Assembly (NCBI GenBank): GCA_963750995.1
Contig: CAVVST010000004.1
Coordinates: 310,001 to 374,000 of the forward strand
DNA length: 64,000 nucleotides
Reading direction: 5' to 3'
Source of the DNA: CAVVST01 sp963750995
GTDB lineage: Bacteria > Acidobacteriota > Vicinamibacteria > Vicinamibacterales > UBA2999
Part shown: positions 57,440 to 64,000 of the stretch, one piece after another
Position numbering within the stretch: position 1 is the stretch's first letter
Layout: every line of letters begins with the position of its first letter
Position numbers and translations under genes: made by a program
Notes under the pieces: generated by a model
Told to the model about the DNA's origin: nothing
Databases searched by the model: none
What the model saw: only the letters and a program-made list of their open reading frames with translations

Positions 57440-57475
57440 TCCCGGTATGCCCCGTGTGCGCTACGATTGCCTCCC

Positions 57476-58129
57476 GTGGCGCGCACGGTGCTCTCTCTGC
57501 TCGCGGCCTTGCTGCTGGCCAGGGCCGCCATCGCCGGCCTCGAAACCGCCCTCACCCCCCGCCTGCTCGAGGAGGCTCTCAACATCGGACAGTCGCGGAT
57601 CGAGTCTGTCCGGGCCCGGTTTCACCAGCCCTATCGCCTGCAGATCGGCCGCCCGCCCTTCGACTATATCGACGTCGTCACGCCTTTCCGTCGCGTCGTT
57701 CTGATCGCCGAGGAACGCACCAATTTGGGAATCCGCGGCTTCACTACCCGTGAAGCCGCCGCTGCGCTCGGCAGCGCGGCGGCCATGGTGGAAACCCGGG
57801 TCGAAATGACGTTTCATCCCCAGAACGTGTTTGTCGGGGTGCCTGGATACGACGTGGCGCTCGTGGCACCCTCGACAGCCGCCCGGGTGATGCCGCAATC
57901 GGTCGAGCGCATTCCCCGCTTCGGTCCGCGAATCGAGGGGCCGGCGCTACCGGCGCCCGCTGGCGGGCCCCCAAATCTGCCTACCGGTGGTCAGCCGCTG
58001 ACGGGCGGGACCATCGTCGCCACATTCGTCATCGGGATGCTCGACGCCGCGGGCGGGTATGACGTCGTGGTGAGCGAGATGGGCAAGGAACTGGCGCGAA
58101 CGCGGGTGAATTTTGCAGGGTTGCGATGA
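57476..58129 (+). CDS. Secreted protein of unknown function
   Basis: About 217 residues from GTG 57476, or TTG 57467. A hydrophobic N-terminus (VLSLLAALLLARAAIAG) is followed by LEEALNIGQSRIESVRARFH and a beta-rich body (PPFDYIDVVTPFRRVVLIAEE, VEMTFHPQNVFVGVPGYDV). A Pro/Gly segment precedes a last strand set (VVVSEMGKELARTRVNFAGL). No Cys and no metal motif stand out. I do not recognise the family. A double hairpin follows the stop. It may share a transcript with the CHRD gene 37 bases upstream. Confidence 0.7.
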   Translation: MARTVLSLLAALLLARAAIAGLETALTPRLLEEALNIGQSRIESVRARFHQPYRLQIGRPPFDYIDVVTPFRRVVLIAEERTNLGIRGFTTREAAAALGSAAAMVETRVEMTFHPQNVFVGVPGYDVALVAPSTAARVMPQSVERIPRFGPRIEGPALPAPAGGPPNLPTGGQPLTGGTIVATFVIGMLDAAGGYDVVVSEMGKELARTRVNFAGLR

Positions 58130-58134
58130 AGGAA

Positions 58135-58160
58135 GGCCCCGGGGTTCTGGTCCCGGGGCC
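58135..58160. terminator. Strong hairpin between convergent genes
   Basis: ggccccgggg (58135-58144) pairs with tcccggggcc (58151-58160) across a six-base loop. A second, less perfect aggcctcagg/cctggggcct structure follows up to about 58211. They separate the plus-strand secreted gene from the minus-strand OmpA gene and probably end both transcripts. Confidence 0.5.
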
Positions 58161-58226
58161 AAGGACTGTCTCAGGCCTCAGGACTGTCACAGCCCTGGGG
58201 CCTGAGGCCTGACGACTAGGCCTGTC

Positions 58227-58919
58227 TTATGACAGGACCTTGACGACCACGCGGCGGTTCTGGGCGCGTCCGTCGCGCGTGTTGTTCGGCGCGACCGGCT
58301 TGTCTTCGCCGTAGGTGATCACGTTGATCTTGTGCAACGGCACCTGGTGCTGCTCGTAGAGATACCGCTTCACCGCTTCGGCGCGCTCCATGCCGAGCTG
58401 CTCGTTCAAGTTGGTCGAGCCGACGTTGTCGGTGTGGCCTTCGATCTCGATGAACACGTTCTTCGGATCTGCCTTCAGCTGGCCGATCATCTGATCGAGC
58501 CGTGCCTTCGCCTCGTCGGGCAGGTCCGCTCCGCCGAACTTGAAGTTGCCCTGGTCTTCGCTCAGGGTGACTTCGTAGATCAGCTTGCGCGTCGCCGCGA
58601 CGTCGGCGGCGACTGCCTCGACGCGTCCACCAACCGCTTTGGCGTTCGCCGCGGCAGCATCAGCCGCCGTGCGTGCTTCACCCGCGGCACTGCGGGCGTC
58701 CGCCGCCGCCTTACCGGCGGCTTCGGCCTTCGTATCGACCGCGCCGATACGCTCTTCGTTGCGGCCGACGCGCTCCTGAGTCTGCTCGACGGTGCCGCTC
58801 AAGGTATCGACCTTCGAGTTGACGCCGCCGACCTCTTCACGAACGAACCCCTTGGTCGCGCACGCGGGAACCGCCGCGACGCTCAACGCAATCACTGCTG
58901 CTGCCAGGCTCTTACGCAT
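58227..58919 (-). CDS. OmpA-family lipoprotein
   Basis: A 230-residue protein. The signal ends AAVPAC (lipobox-like), so the Cys near residue 20 is probably lipidated. An Ala-rich coiled coil (about 30-110, heptads of VDTKAEAAGKAAADARSAA type) leads to an OmpA domain: FIEIEGHTDNVGSTNLNEQL, RAEAVKRYLYEQH and the peptidoglycan-contacting NNTRDGRAQNRRV. It would tether the outer membrane to the cell wall. AGGAG lies nine bases before the ATG. The VWA gene lies 26 bases upstream on the same strand. Confidence 0.93.
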   Translation of the reverse strand: MRKSLAAAVIALSVAAVPACATKGFVREEVGGVNSKVDTLSGTVEQTQERVGRNEERIGAVDTKAEAAGKAAADARSAAGEARTAADAAAANAKAVGGRVEAVAADVAATRKLIYEVTLSEDQGNFKFGGADLPDEAKARLDQMIGQLKADPKNVFIEIEGHTDNVGSTNLNEQLGMERAEAVKRYLYEQHQVPLHKINVITYGEDKPVAPNNTRDGRAQNRRVVVKVLS

Positions 58920-58945
58920 GATGCTTCTCTCCTCGGTTTACTCGC

Positions 58946-59920
58946 TTAGTCGTCTGACCGCGCCGGGCCGGTGATGTACCCGCTCCGCGCGTGAACGGTC
59001 AGGTTCTTGTTCCGGGTCCGAACCTCGAGCGGGTGCCACCCGGGACGCTCCCCCGGCTCGAACGTGATGACGTACTGGTACCTGAGTTCCGCGAACAGGT
59101 CGCGGACCGCTTCGAGCGTGTGCGCTGGGACGCTTGCGATCTTCATGTCCCCACCTGTCCAGCGCGCCAGGTCGGCAAGTGTTGCTGTGTCAGTCGCCGC
59201 GCCGTCGGTCGCCAGCACCGCGTAATCGCCCCCGGGATGATCGAGCGGCGTTACGACGGTGATCAGATATACCGGCACGTCGATCGAGCTCGCGATGCCG
59301 GAGACTTCAGGCGCGCTCATGCGGCTGCCGGTGTCGACGCCGTCGGTGATGACGAGCAGCGCCCGATGCCGGTTGGCGCGCTCCGCGACGCTCTGCGCCG
59401 CCGCCGCCACCGCGTCGTAGAGTGACGTCAGGCCCCACGGCTTCCCCTCGAGGCTGACGCGCCTGATCTTGTCGACGTCTTTCGTAAACGAAACGACTTC
59501 CTGTAGCTTCGAATCAAACGTGTAGAGCGCCGCTTCGTCCTCCGCCCCGTTCAACATCCCAGTCGCGAGGGTCACAGCGTGTCGGGCGCGCTCCATGTTG
59601 CCGCCGACCGACATGCTGCCGCTGATGTCGAGCAGAATCGCGAGGCTGATCGGCGCCTCGCCCGAATAGAAATCCCGCAGCTCGCGCGCCTTCCCGGCAT
59701 CAATCACTTCGAAGTCCGCTTCTTTCAGGTCGCGGACCACCCTACCGCGGCGGTCGCGCACGGCGGCCGTTACGGTCACTACTTCAACACTGCTCTTAAA
59801 CGTGATCGCGGGTTCCTGGCGCGCCTCGGCTGTCGCCGCCGTCTGCGCCTGTACGCCTGCCGCGAGCGCCGCCAAGAGAACCACCGTCGTCGCGAGGGGA
59901 GCCGCCGAACGCCGTGTCAC
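58946..59920 (-). CDS. VWFA-related (acidobacterial type) secreted protein
   Basis: A 324-residue protein starting with GTG. A signal peptide (ending AAGVQAQ) is followed by FKSSVEVVTVTAAVRDRRGR and VRDLKEADFEVIDAGK, the beta segment of this family. The VWA domain has the MIDAS motif ILLDISGSMSVGG, with later LLVITDGVDTGSRM. The C-terminal strands (YQYVITFEPGERPGWHPLEV) are conserved. It is intact, unlike its paralogue at 29440, and can serve to judge that gene's frame breaks. It is probably periplasmic and co-transcribed with the OmpA-like gene. Confidence 0.92.
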   Translation of the reverse strand: MTRRSAAPLATTVVLLAALAAGVQAQTAATAEARQEPAITFKSSVEVVTVTAAVRDRRGRVVRDLKEADFEVIDAGKARELRDFYSGEAPISLAILLDISGSMSVGGNMERARHAVTLATGMLNGAEDEAALYTFDSKLQEVVSFTKDVDKIRRVSLEGKPWGLTSLYDAVAAAAQSVAERANRHRALLVITDGVDTGSRMSAPEVSGIASSIDVPVYLITVVTPLDHPGGDYAVLATDGAATDTATLADLARWTGGDMKIASVPAHTLEAVRDLFAELRYQYVITFEPGERPGWHPLEVRTRNKNLTVHARSGYITGPARSDD

Positions 59921-60109
59921 GCGGACCTTCTGTTCAATGGGCTTGCCACAGGTCTGCTCCTGTTTATGCAGTGATTTACGGGGAGTTTTCCGGCAGAGGC
60001 CGGTTTGGGAAGACGGAGACCGTGTAAATGTTACATCAATGGCGTGTTCGTTGAGTCGTATTGCGAGGGCGACAAGTCGCTGAGATCGGCCGTGTAAGAT
60101 TGAACGCAG
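59921..60109. promoter_or_regulatory. Divergent region; possible promoter for the aminotransferase
   Basis: No gene is seen in these 189 bases. GACAAG (60069-60074) and TAAGAT (60093-60098) are 18 bases apart and would start transcription only a few bases before ATG 60110, giving an almost leaderless message. The match is modest. Confidence 0.25.
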
Positions 60110-61333
60110 ATGCCTACCTCGAGGATGGCGCGGCCTATTCCGGTGGCCGCGCGAGTTGACCGCTTCTCATATGCCATCCGGAATATCGTCGCCGAAGCCC
60201 GTGCAGTTGAGGCCCGCGGCCTTCGCGTGCGCTACTTGAACATCGGTGATCCGGTCGCCTTCGGGTTCCAACCCCCCGCGCATCTCATCGAAACGGCGAC
60301 TCGGGCGATGCGCGACGGTCACAACGGTTATCTGCCCTCGCCCGGGATTCCCGAGGCGCGGGAAGCAGTCGCAGCCGACTACGCCGTGCGCGGGATCCCA
60401 GTGTCGGCGGACCGCGTCCTGATTACAACCGGTACGTCCGAAGCGATCGACATCGCGCTGAATGCGCTGGCCGACGAAGGTGACGAGGTGCTGGTCCCGA
60501 CGCCGACCTATCCGCTCTACACCGCGGTGCTCGCAAAACTGAATGCGCAGCCCAAGTACTACCGTACCGGTGTGGACCGTGACTGGCTGCCGGACCTCGA
60601 TCATCTGCGAAGCCTGATCACGCCGCGGACACGCGTGCTGGTCGTGATCGATCCGAATAATCCGACCGGCGCGTGCTATCCCGCCTCGGTGCGCCGTGCG
60701 CTGATCGAGATTGCCGAAGAGCACAACCTCACGATTCTCGCCGACGAGGTCTACGCGGAGCTCGGGTTCGAGGGGCCAATTCCCCTGCTGGCGACGCTGG
60801 ACCCCGAGGCGCCCATCATTTCGCTCTCGAGCCTGTCGAAGGCATATCTCGCGCCAGGGTGGCGCACCGGCTGGATGGTCGTGGGCCCCACCCCGCGGCT
60901 CGATGCCGTACTCGCCGCGGTGAAGAAGCTGGCGGACGGCCGGCTGTGCAGCCCTGGACCAATGCAGTACGCGGTGGCCGCCGCACTCAACGGCGACCGC
61001 TCGCACCAGGTGGCATTCCGGCAGGCGCTGGCCGAACGTGCGCGCATTACCACGGAGTCGTTCAATGCGATTCCGGGTATGGGCTGCGTGGCGCCCCGTG
61101 CCGCGTTCTACGCGATGCCGTTCGTGTCGCTGCCGCCCGGGCGCACCGACGAGGATTACGTGCTCGCGCTGTTGCGGGCGACGGGCATCCTTTGCGTCTA
61201 CGGGTCGGGGTTTGGCATGCCACCCGAACAGGGCACGTTCCGCATCGTCTACCTCGCCAATCCGGAGGAACTGTCGAAGATCTACGCCGACATCGGCGCC
61301 TTCACGCGGGACTATCTGAACCGAGCCGGCTGA
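60110..61333 (+). CDS. Alanine/aspartate-type PLP-dependent aminotransferase
   Basis: A 407-residue fold-type I aminotransferase. Conserved blocks include YLNIGDPVAFGFQPP, YLPSPGIPEAREAVA, VLITTGTSEAIDIALNAL, IDPNNPTGACYP, LADEVYAELGFEG and the PLP-lysine site SLSSLSKAYLAPGWRTGW. These fit AlaC/AlaT-like enzymes making alanine from pyruvate; substrate certainty is moderate. The start is ATG 60110. The AI-2E-family permease starts four bases after its stop. Confidence 0.93.
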   Translation: MPTSRMARPIPVAARVDRFSYAIRNIVAEARAVEARGLRVRYLNIGDPVAFGFQPPAHLIETATRAMRDGHNGYLPSPGIPEAREAVAADYAVRGIPVSADRVLITTGTSEAIDIALNALADEGDEVLVPTPTYPLYTAVLAKLNAQPKYYRTGVDRDWLPDLDHLRSLITPRTRVLVVIDPNNPTGACYPASVRRALIEIAEEHNLTILADEVYAELGFEGPIPLLATLDPEAPIISLSSLSKAYLAPGWRTGWMVVGPTPRLDAVLAAVKKLADGRLCSPGPMQYAVAAALNGDRSHQVAFRQALAERARITTESFNAIPGMGCVAPRAAFYAMPFVSLPPGRTDEDYVLALLRATGILCVYGSGFGMPPEQGTFRIVYLANPEELSKIYADIGAFTRDYLNRAG

Positions 61334-61337
61334 CGCG

Positions 61338-62379
61338 GTGCCAGCTCACACCGAATCGCCGCGCGCCCTGATTCGCTACGCGCTCGCCGGCATTGCGCTG
61401 ACGGTCGCGATCACCTGGTCCCTATATCTCAGTACGCGGCGCGCTGTTGCTCATCTACATGAGCGTACTCGTCGCCGTCGGGCTTGCCCCGCTCGCTGGT
61501 GCGATAGAACGATCCGGGTGGCCGGGGTCACGGCGGCTGCCCCGGTGGGTAGCGATCCTCATCATTTATCTCTGTTTCGTCGGCTTGCTGGTGGGATTCG
61601 GGCTGCTGGTGATTCCGCCGCTGGTTGAGCAGGCGCGCGAACTGTACTCGGCGCTGCCCGATATGCTCCATCGCGGCCAGCAGTGGCTGATCGACCGCGG
61701 GCTGTTAGCGCGCGAGCTCTCGTTCCGCGAAGCGGTCGAGAGCGCGCCAGGGACAGGGTCGGATGCGGTGGGCACCCTGATTGCCGCGGTCTGGGGATTC
61801 GTCGGCGGTATTTTCGGGCTGGTCACGATCCTCATCCTGGCGTTCTACTTGATGCTCGACGCCGAACGCTTTCGGCACAGGTTCGTGCGCCTGTTTCCGC
61901 GAACCGAGCGGCGGCGGGTCGAAGATGCGTGCCAGCGGATTTCCACCAAAGTGAGCGCCTGGCTCGGCGGGCAGCTGTTGCTGGCGGGAATTATTGGCGG
62001 CACCGCCGCGCTCGGTTTGTTCCTCATGGGCGTCCCCTATTTCTACGTGCTGGCGTTGATTGCGGGCCTTGGAGAGATGATCCCAATCGTCGGCCCGGTG
62101 ATCGCAGCCATCCCCGCGGTCGCGGTCGCCTTTACCGTGTCGCCGACCCTCGCGGCCGGCGTGGCGATATTCTTTTTCGTCCAGCAGCAGTTCGAGAACC
62201 ACGTGCTGGTGCCGAAAGTCATGGAACGCCAGGTCGGCGTCAGCGCGGCGGCCGTGATCGTCGCGCTCCTGATCGGCGGCACCCTCCTCGGCGTCGTCGG
62301 CGCCATCCTGGCGGTGCCGACTGTGGCGATCATCGAAGTCTTCCTTGAAGAAGTGATGCCGGAGGCCGACGCCGATTGA
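61338..62379 (+). CDS. AI-2E-family membrane protein, frame broken near 61431
   Basis: GTG 61338 begins an N-terminal region ending in a helix (IRYALAGIALTVAITWSLYL). The frame then shifts, and the rest (LLLIYMSVLVAVGLAPLAGAIE onward) runs to 62379 with the family's typical helices and the conserved block IAGLGEMIPIVGPVIAAIPA. The repaired length is about 346 residues, normal for the family. One extra base near 61429-61432 explains the break. The family includes proteins linked to autoinducer export and Na+/H+ antiport; the role here is unknown. The last bases (TTGA) overlap the next gene's TTG start. Confidence 0.9.
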
Positions 62380-64000
62380 AGTTCCCGGCGAAGGCAGCGG
62401 CGCTCGCCTACCTCGCCCTCACTCTTTTTGCAACCTGGCCCCTCGTCCTCGGCCTGGGACGCAACGTCGCCTGGGACCTTGGCGACTCCGTGCTGGTGAT
62501 GTGGATCCTGTCGTGGGATTGCGAGCAGCTGCTCAGGATTCTCGGCGGCGATCTGTCGCGTGTCGCCTCTTTCTTCAACGGCAATATCTTCCATCCCGCA
62601 CCGCTGACCCTTGCGTATTCCGATCACCTCTTCGCCCAGGCCATCCAGATCTTTCCCGTCTGGGTGATCAGCGGCGATCCGATCCTTTCCTACAACCTGC
62701 TGTTCATCTCGACGTTCGTCCTGTCCGGCACGGGGATGTTCCTGCTCATGCGCGAGCTGACCGGGAACGCGACTGCCGCATTCGTCGGCGGCCTGCTGTT
62801 CGCATTCGCGCCGTATCGCCTGCCACAGTCGTCTCACCTGCAGGTGCTGTCGTGCCAGTGGATGCCGTTCGCGCTCTACGGGTTCACGCGCTACTTCGAG
62901 ACCCGGCGTCTGCGGCCGCTGGCCGGCGCGGCAGCGGCGCTCATCCTTCAGAACCTGTCGTCGGGGTATCACCTTCTGTACTTCCCGCCGTTCGCCGGCG
63001 CGTACGTGTTGTGGCAGATGGCAAGACGCCACCTCTGGCGGGATCGCCGCCTGTGGCTGGAGCTCGCCGGGGTGGCGGCCGTCGTCGCAATTGCGACAGT
63101 TCCGTTTCTTCTGCCGTATGCGGAGATGCGCCGCATGTGGAACACGCTGCGGCCCGCGGCAGAGGTCTCCCGATTCTCCGCCGACGTCTACTGGTACGCG
63201 ACCGCGTTCAGCGAGCAGCGGATCTGGGGCGGCATACTCCGGGCGTTTCCGAAACCTGAGGCCGAACTCTTTCCGGGGCTGGTTCCATTGCTGCTGGCGA
63301 TCGCCGGAGTCGCATGGTATCGACGGCAGAGCGATCGTCAGACCAGTGCGCCACCGTCGCTTGCGCCCCGATGGTTCGTGTGGCTGCTTGGGGTCACGGC
63401 CAGTGTTCACGTCATCGCGGCGATCGCCGTGCTGATCTCCCGCCGTATCACCTACGACCTTGGACTGTTCGAGCTGCAAATGAGCAACGCGAACCAGTTG
63501 CTGGTGCGTGCGGCAGCGGCGGTGGGCCTGATGGTCCTCGTCTCGCCGCGCGCCCGTCAATCCACCAAGACGTTCATTCGCGAACGTGGCTTCCCGGTCG
63601 TCGGCCTGCTTGTGGCGGTGTGGTTGTCGCTCGGCCCTCTGCCACAGGCGCAGGGACGGCCGGTGGAAGTTGCCGCCCCGTACAAGGTGCTCTATGACTA
63701 TGTGCCGGGCTTCGACGGCTTGAGGGTACCCGCCCGGTTCGGCGTGATCGAGGCGCTGATGCTGGCCATGCTTGGCGCATACGGTGCGCAGAGGCTGGCC
63801 GGCTCACGGGCCGGCCGCGCCGTGCTCACGGCCGCGTGCGTGTTCTTTTTCCTCGAATCCACACACGTGCCATTCACCGTCAACGGCATGGCCCCCGTCC
63901 GGGGATTTGCGACGCCGGACGCGCGGCTGCGCCGGCCGGCACGTGCGCCTGCGGTCTACCAAGCAATGGCTGAACAACCATCCGGCAGCGTGCTGCTCGA
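62376..64000 (+). CDS. Large multi-helix membrane protein (cut by window edge)
   Basis: An open frame of 541 codons runs from TTG 62376 to the end of the window without a stop. GGAGG lies 10 bases before the TTG. It encodes a hydrophobic protein with many helices, for example ALAYLALTLFATWPLVLGLG and NLLFISTFVLSGTGMFLLMR. A luminal/periplasmic loop (FFNGNIFHPAPLTLAYSDHL) follows the first helix, and PGFDGLRVPARFG lies near the right end. It resembles integral-membrane GT-C-type or YfhO-like glycosyltransferases, but the catalytic acids cannot be assigned with confidence. The C-terminus lies beyond the window. Confidence 0.85.
   Translation, partial: MKFPAKAAALAYLALTLFATWPLVLGLGRNVAWDLGDSVLVMWILSWDCEQLLRILGGDLSRVASFFNGNIFHPAPLTLAYSDHLFAQAIQIFPVWVISGDPILSYNLLFISTFVLSGTGMFLLMRELTGNATAAFVGGLLFAFAPYRLPQSSHLQVLSCQWMPFALYGFTRYFETRRLRPLAGAAAALILQNLSSGYHLLYFPPFAGAYVLWQMARRHLWRDRRLWLELAGVAAVVAIATVPFLLPYAEMRRMWNTLRPAAEVSRFSADVYWYATAFSEQRIWGGILRAFPKPEAELFPGLVPLLLAIAGVAWYRRQSDRQTSAPPSLAPRWFVWLLGVTASVHVIAAIAVLISRRITYDLGLFELQMSNANQLLVRAAAAVGLMVLVSPRARQSTKTFIRERGFPVVGLLVAVWLSLGPLPQAQGRPVEVAAPYKVLYDYVPGFDGLRVPARFGVIEALMLAMLGAYGAQRLAGSRAGRAVLTAACVFFFLESTHVPFTVNGMAPVRGFATPDARLRRPARAPAVYQAMAEQPSGSVLL

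Noticed and set aside
62043..63560. Minus-strand frame of 505 codons
   Set aside because: It is the antisense shadow of the AI-2E and large membrane protein genes, with arginine- and histidine-rich low-complexity sequence.

Overview
The window is high-G+C bacterial chromosome with ordinary housekeeping content. No prophage, CRISPR array, insertion sequence or RNA gene could be recognised. Two von Willebrand A proteins of the type common in Acidobacteriota, a TonB-family protein, a large inositol-3-phosphate synthase, a CHRD-domain protein and many secreted or lipoprotein products suggest a member of the Acidobacteriota, perhaps the Vicinamibacteria. That placement is inference from gene content, not from a marker-gene tree.

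Layout. Positions 1-2038 hold two related glycosyltransferases, the first cut by the window edge. A sigma54-type response regulator and a PDZ-containing membrane histidine kinase follow on the minus strand (2045-6444). Next, also on the minus strand, is a secreted protein and outer-membrane-barrel pair (6697-9662) behind a good sigma70-like promoter. Plus-strand carbon genes are glgC-eno-gpmA (9775-13150). A stand-alone methylmalonyl-CoA mutase catalytic chain is coupled to two oligopeptide-type ABC ATPases (13820-17132), followed by an HTTM-like membrane protein. On the minus strand, a type IV pilus ATPase, a J-domain protein and an ABC ATPase form a tight operon (18899-22457), divergent from a GGDEF protein with an altered active site. 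Acetyl-CoA synthetase and inositol-phosphate synthase follow on the minus strand.

The centre (27005-31898) has a methyltransferase, an unusual HTH-TonB fusion, an FxLYD-like protein, a VWA protein, a ZIP transporter and a BON protein. Then come a lipoprotein with a GNAT acetyltransferase, polA, a periplasmic helical protein, pcnB, a DUF1015-serA-serC serine operon, an M23 peptidase, rmuC and glnS. The right part has a decayed cytochrome/propeller gene, an amidohydrolase, the overlapping operon beta-CASP nuclease-aminotransferase-malQ, a DPP-IV-like peptidase, a MetF-like reductase, a DUF2231-Rieske fusion, an SDR, CHRD, OmpA and VWA proteins, an aminotransferase, an AI-2E-family permease and a large membrane protein running off the edge.

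Quality warning. At least seven otherwise well-conserved genes (HTTM, acs, VWA, lipoprotein, polA, DUF1015, AI-2E) are split by frameshifts, nearly all readable as one extra base, while the protein sequence is intact on both sides. This fits consensus indel errors better than gene decay. Such genes are annotated over their full repaired span. Short REP-like palindromes recur between and inside genes.
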